From positions 40,620-104,619 of the forward strand of contig JAHDWA010000038.1 of NCBI GenBank assembly GCA_023382535.1: a stretch of 64,000 nt of DNA, given 5' to 3'. The notes under the pieces were generated by a model. The model was not told where the DNA came from. It searched no databases and saw nothing but the letters and a program-made list of their open reading frames with translations. The translations under genes and the position numbers were made by a program. Origin of the DNA: Anaerolineae bacterium. Its GTDB lineage: Bacteria; Chloroflexota; Anaerolineae; 4572-78; J111. Below, in pieces: positions 16,496 through 24,326 of this stretch; within the stretch, counting starts at the first letter, position 1; every line of letters begins with the position of its first letter.

Positions 16496-16750
16496 ATGCC
16501 AAAACAAGTGACTCTTTTTTCCACCAATACGGAGCACGTCAGCCCCCGCTGACAGGAGTGCTGCCGCGTGAGAGAGTTTCTCTCCGATCATAAGGTTGAG
16601 TTTATCGAACGAAATATCCGCCGTGACCCAGAGGCCAGGCAGTATGTTATTAATACTCTGGGGGCCGAAGCCGTGCCTTTAACCATGATAGACGAGGAAA
16701 TGGTTATTGGCTTCGATCGGGACAGGTTGGAGGCTTTGCTGAACCTATAA
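16496..16750 (+). CDS. Predicted selenoprotein: glutaredoxin-like, UxxC
   Basis: An 84-residue reading frame from the ATG at 16496, with a strong AGGAGG site 9 bases upstream, crosses one in-frame TGA at 16550-16552. The product is glutaredoxin-like: VTLFST strand, then the active site U19-Q-E-C22, then RVREFLSDHKVEFIE, the cis-proline segment AVPLTMID and a final helix. The TGA replaces the catalytic N-terminal Cys of the CxxC motif. Without read-through, no start with a ribosome site exists for the second part. A perfect hairpin follows the TGA. Role: thiol-disulfide exchange in the cytoplasm. An insertion of about six residues before the active site and a second Cys (Cys23) are unusual. 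Confidence 0.85.
16570..16584 (+). promoter_or_regulatory. Candidate bacterial SECIS hairpin for the glutaredoxin-like gene
   Basis: GAGAGA at 16570-16575 pairs perfectly with TCTCTC at 16579-16584, leaving a GTT loop. The loop starts 23 bases after the TGA and opens with G then U, as in known bacterial SECIS loops. The stem is purely A/G on one strand, and its energy was not computed. Confidence 0.6.
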
Positions 16751-16768
16751 GAGGAATGGAATTTGCTG

Positions 16769-16984
16769 ATGGAAGCTGAGAACGACCTTTTGCCTCAACT
16801 GGCCCAGGAGTTAGTCGCCCTCTTTGAGGATTTAGCCAATGAGCGGCTGATCAACGCTAAAAAGCTGGAAAACGCGCTGCCAGGGAGCTACCCCTATGGC
16901 GAGGGCATGCACGATGGCCTGCGTTATGCAGCGGCAGGCCTGGAGAGCATCTTAAAACGGCATGGCCTGCTGAAGTCGTCATAA
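16769..16984 (+). CDS. Small hypothetical protein next to the glutaredoxin selenoprotein
   Basis: 71 residues from the ATG at 16769; a TTG at 16763 is a second possible start, nearer the AGAGGA site at about 16749. The protein is acidic and mainly helical (NDLLPQLAQELVALFEDLANE, then GMHDGLRYAAAGLESILKRHG). There is no Cys, signal peptide or membrane segment. I do not recognise a family. Its position 18 bases after the selenoprotein suggests co-transcription. Confidence 0.6.
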   Translation: MEAENDLLPQLAQELVALFEDLANERLINAKKLENALPGSYPYGEGMHDGLRYAAAGLESILKRHGLLKSS

Positions 16985-16992
16985 AATAATTA

Positions 16993-17021
16993 TTGACAAA
17001 TTGCTTGCAGCGTGTTACAGT
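16993..17021 (+). promoter_or_regulatory. Sigma70-type promoter of the peptide ABC transporter genes
   Basis: TTGACA at 16993-16998 and TACAGT at 17016-17021 with a 17-base spacer. The leader to the ATG at 17172 is about 145 bases and contains an 8-bp perfect stem, GGTGGGAG (17112-17119) with CTCCCACC (17133-17140). Confidence 0.65.
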
Positions 17022-17171
17022 AGGCCCGCTGGTTCTTCCGGTCCCTGCTTCAATCGCCCGAATACAAGTTCATGTAACCTCTCCGGGTAGCCTTATCTCT
17101 CGTGTTGACTCGGTGGGAGACATCCCCCACGACTCCCACCTAAAAAATATTAATTTCAACGGAGGAGACCC

Positions 17172-19016
17172 ATGAAAAAAATAGCTCGCGGAATTAGTGT
17201 ATTCTTGTTTTTGGCGCTGCTGTTAGCCGCCATGCCGCTGGCAACCCTGGCTCAAGAGGAAGTTGTCTGTGAGGCAGATGCCATTGTCCAGTCGGAAGAC
17301 TCCCTGTCCACCCTGGCCGACAAGTACTATGGCAACATTTTTGCCTACCCGGTGATTGTGGACGCAACCAACGCCAAGGCGGCTACTGATAGCAGTTACG
17401 CCACGATAGATGATCCAAACGTCATTGAAACCGGCTCGAAACTATGTATCCCGCCGGGAGAAGTGGCCCAGCAAATGCTCAACGAGTCGGTCTTTACGGC
17501 GGTGGGGGATGAGCAGGCCGCGACCACGCTGGTCATCGGCATTACCGAAGACACCGTTTCGCTGGACCCTGGCCGGGGTTATGAAGTGCATGCCGGCACA
17601 GTCAACCGCGCTGTCTACGAAACCCTGGTTACATTCCCCCCCGATAACGTTGACGAGGTTATCCCCGGCGCTGCCGAGAGCTGGACCATCTCTGAGGACG
17701 GCCTGACCTATACCTTTACAATGGCCCAGGGGCACAAATTCAGCACGGGCCGGACGGTTACGGCTAATGATGCGGCGTTCAGCATCAACCGCATGAAAAA
17801 TATCAAGGGCAACCCGTCCTTCCTGGCCGATAATATCGCCAGCGTTGAGGCTGCCGACGAGCAAACCCTGGTTATCAAATTGTCCGCCCCCGACCCTTCG
17901 CTGCTGGCCCGGCTGGTCTTCCCCGCTTTTAGCGTGATTGACAGCGAAGAGGCCAAAGCTCATGGGGCGACCGATGCCGCCGACGCCGCGGAAACGGACA
18001 CGGCTGAAGAATGGCTCAACCAAAATTCCATTGGCAGCGGACCTTACATGTACGAAAAGTGGGAGCCGCTGGTGGAGGTCATCCTGGTCCGGAACCCCAA
18101 CTACGCCGGCGAACCGGCGCCAATTGACCGGGTCATCTATCGCACGATCTCGACCGCGGCCGCCCAAAAGCTGGCCCTCGAAGCCGGCGATCTGGACATT
18201 GCCCTGGATATCAGCGCCGACCAGGTGCCGAGCCTGGAAAGCAACGCCAATCTTACGCTTTATAAAGGCCAGGGTGATCAGATCTTCTTCCTGCTCATGA
18301 ACATGGACCCGGCGATTGGCGGCCCCATGACCCAGGATACGGTTCAGGACGCGGTCCGGCTGGCGGTAGATACTGACGGTATCCGCCAGTTAATGGGCGG
18401 CTCGGCGGCCACGCCGGTCAATATCCTGCCCGTTCACTGGCCGTTTGCCCTAGATCAATCGCAGCGAATTCAGCGGAATGTTGACGCGGCCAAGGCGAAG
18501 CTGGCGGAAGCGGGCTTTGCCGATGGCCTGACGGTGGAGTTGGAATACCCCGATTTCACCTCGGGCGATGTGGCTATAGGCACGCTGGCGCAGAAGGTTC
18601 AGGCTGACCTGGCCGAAGCCGGCATTAATGTGGTGCTCAAGCCGGGCGACCTGCAAGTGACGTTGGAACGCTATCGCAACGGCCAGGAGAATTTTGGGCT
18701 GTGGTTATGGAGTCCCGACTTCATTGACCCGATTGACCGCATTGCTTTTACCCCTGGCGGTAAGGTCGGTCTCCGGGCTAACTGGACGGAGGAGCGGGCC
18801 AGCCAGGAGTTGAATGAGGCGGTGGCTCGGGCCAAAGTGGTGACTGATCGGGCTGAGCGTGAGCAGGCTTTTGCCGATGTGCAGCGGATCATGCTCGATG
18901 AGAGCGCCTTTGCTTTCCTCGGTCAAAGCGGCGTGCAGGTAGCGTACCGGACTGGCCTGGAAGGATTTGTCTACAATGCTATGTGGCGGGTCAATCCGTA
19001 CACGATGAGCAAATAA
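17172..19016 (+). CDS. Peptide-type (family 5) solute-binding protein with N-terminal LysM domain
   Basis: A 614-residue exported protein. Residues 1-27 are a signal peptide (ISVFLFLALLLAAMPLATLAQ). Residues about 30-97 form a LysM domain (AIVQSEDSLSTLADKYYGN through GSKLCIPPGE). The rest is a family-5 binding protein: SLDPGRGYEVHAGTVNRAVYETL, AESWTISEDGLTYTFTMA and later RNPNYAGEP. No lipobox Cys follows the signal peptide, so the LysM may replace the lipid anchor by holding the protein in the cell wall. Two permease genes follow, but no ATPase genes. Likely ligands are peptides or related polar compounds. Confidence 0.9.
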   Translation: MKKIARGISVFLFLALLLAAMPLATLAQEEVVCEADAIVQSEDSLSTLADKYYGNIFAYPVIVDATNAKAATDSSYATIDDPNVIETGSKLCIPPGEVAQQMLNESVFTAVGDEQAATTLVIGITEDTVSLDPGRGYEVHAGTVNRAVYETLVTFPPDNVDEVIPGAAESWTISEDGLTYTFTMAQGHKFSTGRTVTANDAAFSINRMKNIKGNPSFLADNIASVEAADEQTLVIKLSAPDPSLLARLVFPAFSVIDSEEAKAHGATDAADAAETDTAEEWLNQNSIGSGPYMYEKWEPLVEVILVRNPNYAGEPAPIDRVIYRTISTAAAQKLALEAGDLDIALDISADQVPSLESNANLTLYKGQGDQIFFLLMNMDPAIGGPMTQDTVQDAVRLAVDTDGIRQLMGGSAATPVNILPVHWPFALDQSQRIQRNVDAAKAKLAEAGFADGLTVELEYPDFTSGDVAIGTLAQKVQADLAEAGINVVLKPGDLQVTLERYRNGQENFGLWLWSPDFIDPIDRIAFTPGGKVGLRANWTEERASQELNEAVARAKVVTDRAEREQAFADVQRIMLDESAFAFLGQSGVQVAYRTGLEGFVYNAMWRVNPYTMSK

Positions 19017-19059
19017 CCCGGGTTTTTAAGCTGCTGTAGTCAGGCAGTAACCTCTCGTA

Positions 19060-19110
19060 GTGATGCGTGAAACGTGATAAGATGTAAATCCCTCACATTT
19101 CACGCATCAC
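19060..19110. repeat. Word-repeat hairpin (GTGATGCGTGAAA family)
   Basis: GTGATGCGTGAAA at 19060-19072 is perfectly complementary to TTTCACGCATCAC at 19098-19110. It lies between the binding-protein and permease genes of one transporter, so it may act on the shared transcript. Confidence 0.8.
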
Positions 19111-19122
19111 GTTTTACTTTTT

Positions 19123-20139
19123 ATGCAACGTTTTGTTCTACGCCGTTTAGTTTTGCTGATACCCTTACTCGTCGGCATCACTTTGGTTGCCTTTATCTTA
19201 TCCCATGCCGTCCCCTCTGATCCTGTCAACGCGGCCCTGGGCCAGAGTGCTGTGGCTGACCCGGAAATTGTCGCTGCTTTCAGAGCCAAGTGGGGTTTGG
19301 ACCAACCCGTCCATATTCAGTACTTTACCTATCTCCGCAATATGCTCAGGGGCGACTTGGGCGTGTCTATTGGCACACACCGGCCTGTTATGGAGGATTT
19401 GGGGCGCTACATGCCGGCGACAGTGGAGTTGTCCACCGCCTCGATCATCCTGGCGGTGCTGATCGGGGTACCCCTCGGGGTTGTCTCGGCGGTGCGGCGC
19501 AATACCTGGTTAGACCAGGTGAGCCGGGTCCTGTCGCTGATTGGCGTCTCGGCCCCGGTCTTCTGGCTGGCCTTGTTAGGGTTATTTCTGTTCTACTCCC
19601 GCTTAAATTGGCTGCCCGGCCCCGGCCGGCTGCACATCGGGACCAGACCACCCCCGCCGGTGACCGGCTTATTCACGCTAGACGCGCTCCTGGCCGGCGA
19701 TGTTGAGCTGTTTATCAATGCTTTCAGCCATCTGATTTTACCCAGCATTGTTCTCGCCAGTTACAGTATGGGCCTGATCACGCGGGTCACGCGCTCGGCC
19801 ATGTTAGATGTGCTGAGCCAGGACTATATCCGTACTGCCCGTTCCAAAGGTCTGCACGAGGGCTGGGTGGTGGGACGTCATGCCCTGTCCAACGCCTTGA
19901 TCCCTACGGTCACGGTTTTGGGGTTGTCCTACGGCAACCTGCTTACCGGCACCGTGCTGACCGAAACCATCTTCTCCTGGCCGGGCATCGGTCAGTACGC
20001 TTACCAGGCCTCGGTTTCGTTGGATTTCCCGGCGATTATGGGCGTCACCATGCTGATCGCCTTTGTTTTTATTGCCGTGAATCTGGTGGTTGATGTCACC
20101 TACGTCTTTTTAGACCCCCGCCTGCGGGAGGCGCAGTGA
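19123..20139 (+). CDS. ABC transporter permease, DppB/OppB type
   Basis: A 338-residue membrane protein with about six transmembrane helices. The family N-terminus (RFVLRRLVLLIPLLVGITLVAF) and the ATPase-contact EAA loop (DYIRTARSKGLHEGWVVGRHALSNALIP, about residues 240-267) are clear. It forms the channel with the next gene product. There is only a short gap after the binding-protein gene, occupied by a hairpin repeat. No ATPase gene lies nearby. Confidence 0.93.
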   Translation: MQRFVLRRLVLLIPLLVGITLVAFILSHAVPSDPVNAALGQSAVADPEIVAAFRAKWGLDQPVHIQYFTYLRNMLRGDLGVSIGTHRPVMEDLGRYMPATVELSTASIILAVLIGVPLGVVSAVRRNTWLDQVSRVLSLIGVSAPVFWLALLGLFLFYSRLNWLPGPGRLHIGTRPPPPVTGLFTLDALLAGDVELFINAFSHLILPSIVLASYSMGLITRVTRSAMLDVLSQDYIRTARSKGLHEGWVVGRHALSNALIPTVTVLGLSYGNLLTGTVLTETIFSWPGIGQYAYQASVSLDFPAIMGVTMLIAFVFIAVNLVVDVTYVFLDPRLREAQ

Positions 20140-20178
20140 TCCAGACTAAATTAACTCGGGGGAGAAGGTAATTTTGAC

Positions 20179-21105
20179 GTGCAGTCAACGACGCAACCCT
20201 CCATGGTGAATACCTCGGCAGCCCTCGCTGCTCCGGCAACGGGACTGAATGTTCGATCCCGGCGCAGCGGGTTGAGGGCGGCTGTCTATTTTCTGCGGCG
20301 AAATCACCTGGCCCTGGTCGGCTTGCTGTTGGTTCTGTTTTGGATTGTCATTACCCTGGCCGCGCCGCTGGTAGCGCCTTACGATCCGTATAAACAGGCG
20401 ATCCCGGAGCGTTTGCAGCCGCCGAGTGCGGCGCATTGGGGTGGTACAGACCAACTGGGGCGGGATGTGCTCAGCCGGGTTATTTATGGCGGGCGGATCA
20501 GCTTGCCGGCAGCTCTGGCCGTGGTCGTGGCGGCGGGGATTGTCGGGACGGTGGTGGGAGCTTTGGCCGGCTTTTTGGGGGGCGTATGGGATGAAGTGCT
20601 GATGCGCATCACCGACATTTTTATGGCCTTCCCCGGAATTATCCTGTCTATGGCTGTCGCCGCTGCTTTAGGCCCCAATATCAGTAACGCCGTTGTCGCC
20701 ATCGTCGTCGTGTTGTGGCCCAACTATGCCCGTATTGTGCGCGGCCTGGTGTTGACGGTCAAAGAGAACGAGTACGTCCTGGCCGGCCGAGCGGTTGGGG
20801 TAACAGAGAGGCGGCTGCTGTGGCGGACAATTTTACCCAACTGTTTGGCTCCGGGCCTGGTGATGGCGACCCTGGATTTGGGCAATGCCGTACTCTCTTT
20901 CTCCGGGCTGAGCTTTTTGGGGCTTGGGCCGGAACCCAGCACCCCCGAATGGGGCCGCATGGTCTCCGATGGCATTGCCTTCTTCGACCAGTGGTGGATC
21001 AGCGCCTGCCCCGGTCTGGCGATTTTTACTGTCGTCATGGCCTTCAATTTTGTCGGGGACGGGCTGCGCGACGCCCTCGACCCGCGCCTGCGGCGGCAGC
21101 TCTAA
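20179..21105 (+). CDS. ABC transporter permease, DppC/OppC type
   Basis: A 308-residue partner of the DppB-type permease. The typical DppC segment APYDPYKQAIPERLQPPSAAHWGGTDQLGRDVLSRVIYGGR follows the first helix, and the EAA loop (NEYVLAGRAVGVTERRLLWRTILPN) is near residue 200. The GTG at 20179 follows GGAGAAGG; an ATG at 20203 is a second candidate. DppD and DppF ATPases are absent from the window, so the transporter must borrow ATPases encoded elsewhere. Confidence 0.92.
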   Translation: MQSTTQPSMVNTSAALAAPATGLNVRSRRSGLRAAVYFLRRNHLALVGLLLVLFWIVITLAAPLVAPYDPYKQAIPERLQPPSAAHWGGTDQLGRDVLSRVIYGGRISLPAALAVVVAAGIVGTVVGALAGFLGGVWDEVLMRITDIFMAFPGIILSMAVAAALGPNISNAVVAIVVVLWPNYARIVRGLVLTVKENEYVLAGRAVGVTERRLLWRTILPNCLAPGLVMATLDLGNAVLSFSGLSFLGLGPEPSTPEWGRMVSDGIAFFDQWWISACPGLAIFTVVMAFNFVGDGLRDALDPRLRRQL

Positions 21106-21106
21106 A

Positions 21107-21182
21107 GTGACCGCCGACAACAGACCGCTGACCGCCGAAAAATCTGGATTTCCAGCGGCCGTCGGTCTGCGGTCGGTGGTCG
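21107..21182. repeat. Word-repeat hairpin (GACCGC words)
   Basis: GACCGCCGAC-AACAGACCGC on the left and GGTCTGCGGTCGG on the right are largely complementary, with the words GACCGC and GCGGTC repeated in each arm. It follows the DppC gene directly and could act in 3' end formation, though no T tract follows. Confidence 0.65.
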
Positions 21183-21223
21183 TAGATGATACCACTTGGT
21201 TCCCATTTTGACCCCTTCAGCTC

Positions 21224-21252
21224 TTGCCAAGCCCCCTCGATTTTGTTAGTAT
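21224..21252 (+). promoter_or_regulatory. Putative promoter of bioY, with possible BirA-like operator
   Basis: TTGCCA at 21224-21229 and TAGTAT at 21247-21252 are 17 bases apart. Overlapping the -10 region, TTGTTAGTA and TAAAAACAA form an imperfect dyad that loosely resembles biotin-repressor sites. The operator is a weak suggestion only. Confidence 0.4.
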
Positions 21253-21291
21253 AAGCCCCCATAAAAACAACTTCAACACGAGGTGAAATCA

Positions 21292-21873
21292 ATGCAAACC
21301 CAGACAATGCCCTTGACTCTGATTGATGCGGTCCTGCCCCAGCGGCGGATCGTGCATAACGTTATTTTGGTCGTGGTTTTCAGTGCGCTGATTGCGCTGT
21401 CGGCCCAGATTGCCATTCCCCTACCCTTCACCCCAGTGCCGATAACCATGCAAACACTGACCGTTTTGCTGACCGGCCTGCTCCTCGGCAGCCGCCTGGG
21501 CATGGCCACCCTGATCACTTACCTGGTCGAAGGAGTGATGGGGCTGCCTGTTTTTACCCAGTGGGGGTCTGGCGTGGCTCACCTGCTCGGCCCGACGGGC
21601 GGCTACCTGATCGGCTTTGTCCTTGCTGCCGGGTTGGTTGGCTTTCTGGCCGAGCGCGGCTGGGATCGCCAGGTCTGGACCACTTTACTGGCGATGATTC
21701 TGGGCAACCTGGTTATCTATACCTTTGGCGTCACTTGGTTGAGCACGTTCCTGGGGGTGGAGAGGGCCATCGCCGGGGGCATGCTTCCCTTCCTCGTCGG
21801 TGATGCGGTTAAAATTGCCCTGGCGATGGTCGCGCTGCCCGGCGGCTGGGCTTTGCTGCGGCGGCGTAATTAG
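21292..21873 (+). CDS. bioY: Biotin transporter substrate-binding component BioY
   Basis: 193 residues from the ATG at 21292, preceded by GAGGTG; a GTG at 21283 is in frame but less well placed. The six-helix S-component of ECF biotin transporters is recognised by QIAIPLPFTPVPITMQTLTV and the later GPTGGYLIGF motif. The ECF ATPase and EcfT genes are not nearby, which is common when S-components share one energising module. Biotin supply fits the acyl-CoA metabolism around it. It has its own putative promoter. Confidence 0.93.
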   Translation: MQTQTMPLTLIDAVLPQRRIVHNVILVVVFSALIALSAQIAIPLPFTPVPITMQTLTVLLTGLLLGSRLGMATLITYLVEGVMGLPVFTQWGSGVAHLLGPTGGYLIGFVLAAGLVGFLAERGWDRQVWTTLLAMILGNLVIYTFGVTWLSTFLGVERAIAGGMLPFLVGDAVKIALAMVALPGGWALLRRRN

Positions 21874-21906
21874 TAGCACAGCAGTTGAGTCCTCATTAGG
21901 ATCAAA

Positions 21907-23052
21907 ATGGACTTTGAATTAACCGAAGAACAACGGTTGATCCGCAACGGGGTCCGGGAATTTGCGCAGGGTGAAATTGCGCCGCGCGCCCGCGAGATTG
22001 ACGAGACGGGCGAATTTCCCTGGGATATCCTCAAAAAAATGGCTAAACTGGGGTTAATGGGCCTGCCCTTCCCGGAAAAATACGGCGGAGCAGGCGCCGA
22101 CACCCTGAGCTGCATTCTGGCTATTGAGGAGATTGCGGCTGCCTCCGGTTCAGTTGCCATCACCTATAATGCGCATCTGTCGTTGGGTGCTGCCCCGATT
22201 TACATGTTCGGCACGGAGGCACAAAAGCAGAAGTGGCTGGCTCCTTTAGCCCGCGGTGAAGCCCTCGGTGCTTTTGCCCTGACCGAACCCCACGCCGGCT
22301 CTGACTCTGCCGCGATGAAAACACGGGCTGAGGACTGTGGGAATGAATGGGTTTTAAACGGCCAAAAAATGTGGATCACCTCCGGGTCGGTCGCCCACTC
22401 GTTTGTGGTCGCTGCCAAAACCGATCCGGCTGCCGGCGCGCATGGGGTTTCGAACTTTATCGTCCCCGCCGACGCGCCGGGCCTGGTGGTGGGTAAGGAT
22501 GAACCAAAGATGGGTATGAAAGGCTCGCCCACCAATCAGTTGTTTTTTCAGGACTGCCGCCTGCCCAAAGAGAATTTGCTGGGCCGGCTCAACGAGGGCT
22601 TCAAGCAGTTTATGCTAGTGCTGGATGCCGCCCGGATTACTATTTCAGCGATGGCCCTGGGCCTGGGTCGGGCCGCGTTGGAGCAGTCCATCAAATATGC
22701 CCAGGAGCGCGAGGCTTTTGGCCAGCCGATTGCCGGCTTCCAATCCATCCAGATGAAGCTGGCCGACATGGCCACCGAGCTGGAGGCAGCCCGGCTGCTG
22801 ATGCATAAAGCGGCAGTGATGAAGGAAAGGGGTGAGCGCATTACCCAAATAGCGGCAATGGCCAAAGTTTTTGCAACGGAAGCGGCTGACCGGGCCTGCT
22901 GGCAGGCTATCCAAATTCACGGCGGCATGGGTTACAGCCGGGAGCTACCGGTTGAACGTTTCTATCGTGATAACCGGCTGACGCTTATCGGCGATGGCAC
23001 CAGCGAGATTCAGCGGCTGCTGATCGCGCGGCATCTCTTAAAGGAAGCTTGA
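21907..23052 (+). CDS. Acyl-CoA dehydrogenase family protein with Asp at the usual Glu base position
   Basis: A 381-residue flavoprotein with the standard order: helical N-terminal domain, LTEPHAGSDSAAMKT, WITSGSVAHSFVV, then the C-terminal helical domain with GGMGYSRELPVERFYRDNRL. In many members the catalytic base is the Glu of an EGTS motif. Here the motif is GDGTSEIQR with Asp363. Nitroalkane oxidase, a family member, also uses Asp at this place, so a changed reaction or simple conservative replacement is possible; other members place the base elsewhere. The gene starts 33 bases after bioY and precedes a cupin. Confidence 0.9.
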   Translation: MDFELTEEQRLIRNGVREFAQGEIAPRAREIDETGEFPWDILKKMAKLGLMGLPFPEKYGGAGADTLSCILAIEEIAAASGSVAITYNAHLSLGAAPIYMFGTEAQKQKWLAPLARGEALGAFALTEPHAGSDSAAMKTRAEDCGNEWVLNGQKMWITSGSVAHSFVVAAKTDPAAGAHGVSNFIVPADAPGLVVGKDEPKMGMKGSPTNQLFFQDCRLPKENLLGRLNEGFKQFMLVLDAARITISAMALGLGRAALEQSIKYAQEREAFGQPIAGFQSIQMKLADMATELEAARLLMHKAAVMKERGERITQIAAMAKVFATEAADRACWQAIQIHGGMGYSRELPVERFYRDNRLTLIGDGTSEIQRLLIARHLLKEA

Positions 23053-23084
23053 GAAGTTATCTTAACTTGTTTTCGAGGCAGACA

Positions 23085-23429
23085 ATGATCATTAAATTAC
23101 AAGATGTCCCCGATATCACCGAAGAGGGTTATCCCCTGGTGATGAAGAAAATTTTCTATCGAGGCCGGCACAGCGACGACATCAGCGTGACCTGGGTCAA
23201 ATTGTGGGGCCACCACAAAAAGATGATCTGCCATGCCAGCGACCGGGCTTACTACATCATTGATGGGGAAGGCGAGTTCCAGGTGGGGGAGGACCCGCCC
23301 GGCAAAGTCAGCGGCGGCGATTTTGTCTTCATCCCGCGAGGCGTTCCCTACGTCTTTGATGGCCACATAACTTACCTGGTCATGAATGGGCCTGCCTTCA
23401 TGCCAGGTTCTGACGTGGAGTTGGAGTAA
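23085..23429 (+). CDS. Small single-domain cupin protein
   Basis: 114 residues from the ATG at 23085, chosen for the GAGG site about 7 bases upstream; a TTG at 23049 overlapping the previous stop is unlikely. The cupin fold is indicated by KLWGHHKKMICHASDRAYYIIDGEGEFQVG and then GGDFVFIPRGVPYVFDG. The usual first-motif metal ligands are partly changed, so metal binding is uncertain. Its stop directly abuts the start of the third leaderless binding protein, which implies coupled expression. Function unknown. Confidence 0.78.
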   Translation: MIIKLQDVPDITEEGYPLVMKKIFYRGRHSDDISVTWVKLWGHHKKMICHASDRAYYIIDGEGEFQVGEDPPGKVSGGDFVFIPRGVPYVFDGHITYLVMNGPAFMPGSDVELE

Positions 23430-24167
23430 ATGCCGGTGAACTCTGCCCTGGCTGAAGTGAGGGAAAGGGGTGTGCTGCGGGTGGCCGTAGCCTATTCGCC
23501 GCCGCCAGAAACCGGCCACCCCCCGGAATTCTACCTCGATCCGACCAGTGGTGAACCTGCGGGCGTGCTCCCTGAGTTAGGCAAAGTTATGGCCGCCGAT
23601 CTGGGGGTCAAGCTGGAGTTGGTAGATATTCCCTGGCCGGAGCACATGCAGGCTCTCCTGGCCCGTCACGTAGACCTCCTGCTGAGTTATACCAATACGC
23701 CGGCTCGGGCGTTAGAAGTAGAGTTTGCCGGGCCTTTGTTACCCTCGCAGGCAGTTGTGATGGTAGCCAAAGACAGCGCTGTGCAGCAGCAAGAGACGCT
23801 GAATCAGCCTGGCAGGCGCATCGCCATTTGGCATGGCTCTTCCATTGCCCGGGTTGCCGCCGAATCTTTTCCTGTAGCCACCCTGGTTGAATCAGCCAAT
23901 CCGGCGGAAGAAGTAGCTGCCGGCGGGGTGGATGGTGCTGTCGTTGATGCCGTGACCAAAATCTTCCTGGACAAACATCCGGAAGTGCGGCTGCTGAGAG
24001 ATCCTTACGGAAAGCTGCTGGTGCTGGCCCAGGAGTGGGGCCACCCGGCGGTCAGGTTAGGGGATCAGCGCTTTCTCAACTGGATTAATAATTGGCTGGA
24101 CTATCACCGCGATGGCGCGATTCGCTACTGGTGCCATACCTGGTGGCAGTCTTGGATGGCGGGATAA
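23430..24167 (+). CDS. Leaderless solute-binding-protein homologue (family 3), copy 3
   Basis: A 245-residue relative of copies 1 and 2: VRERGVLRVAVAYSPPP, FYLDPTSGEPAGVLPELG, VDIPWPEH, IAIWHGSSIARVAAESFP, FLNWINNWLDYHRDG and the tail TWWQSWM. The ATG at 23430 follows the cupin stop with no gap in the same frame, so there is no room for a signal peptide. It sits just before the genuine amino-acid ABC transporter at 24521-26836, whose Tat-exported binding protein is its exported homologue. A cytoplasmic ligand binder or an enzyme is likely. Confidence 0.82.
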   Translation: MPVNSALAEVRERGVLRVAVAYSPPPETGHPPEFYLDPTSGEPAGVLPELGKVMAADLGVKLELVDIPWPEHMQALLARHVDLLLSYTNTPARALEVEFAGPLLPSQAVVMVAKDSAVQQQETLNQPGRRIAIWHGSSIARVAAESFPVATLVESANPAEEVAAGGVDGAVVDAVTKIFLDKHPEVRLLRDPYGKLLVLAQEWGHPAVRLGDQRFLNWINNWLDYHRDGAIRYWCHTWWQSWMAG

Positions 24168-24181
24168 ACTGCTCCGACTCC

Positions 24182-24226
24182 CTTGCTGTCTCGTTCCCAA
24201 ACTCAGTTTGGGAACGAGACAGCAAG
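24182..24226. repeat. Perfect 22-bp palindrome with a one-base centre
   Basis: The arms at 24182-24203 and 24205-24226 are exact complements (core TCTCGTTCCCAAACT) around a single C at 24204. No T tract follows, so a simple terminator role is not obvious. It sits directly after the third leaderless binding-protein gene. Confidence 0.85.
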
Positions 24227-24264
24227 AGAACAGATGAGAGGATACAGTCAATATTGTACCAGGT

Positions 24265-24283
24265 GGTATCAGGAGTTGATACC
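24265..24283. promoter_or_regulatory. Possible operator dyad upstream of the amino-acid transporter
   Basis: GGTATCA (24265-24271) and TGATACC (24277-24283) form a 7-bp dyad with a 5-base centre, ending 9 bases before the -35 box of the promoter at 24293. A regulator site is inferred from position. Confidence 0.45.
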
Positions 24284-24292
24284 AATTTTATC

Positions 24293-24320
24293 TTGACCCC
24301 CGAACTTTGTGTGTTATGAT
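24293..24320 (+). promoter_or_regulatory. Sigma70-type promoter of the amino-acid ABC transporter
   Basis: TTGACC at 24293-24298 and TATGAT at 24315-24320 with a 16-base spacer. The leader to the ATG at 24521 would be about 190 bases. Confidence 0.65.
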
Positions 24321-24326
24321 ACGGGT

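Noticed and set aside
16568..16750. The glutaredoxin-like C-terminal part as an independent gene starting at GTG
   Set aside because: It would lack the active site and has no ribosome site; the AGGAGG is placed for 16496.
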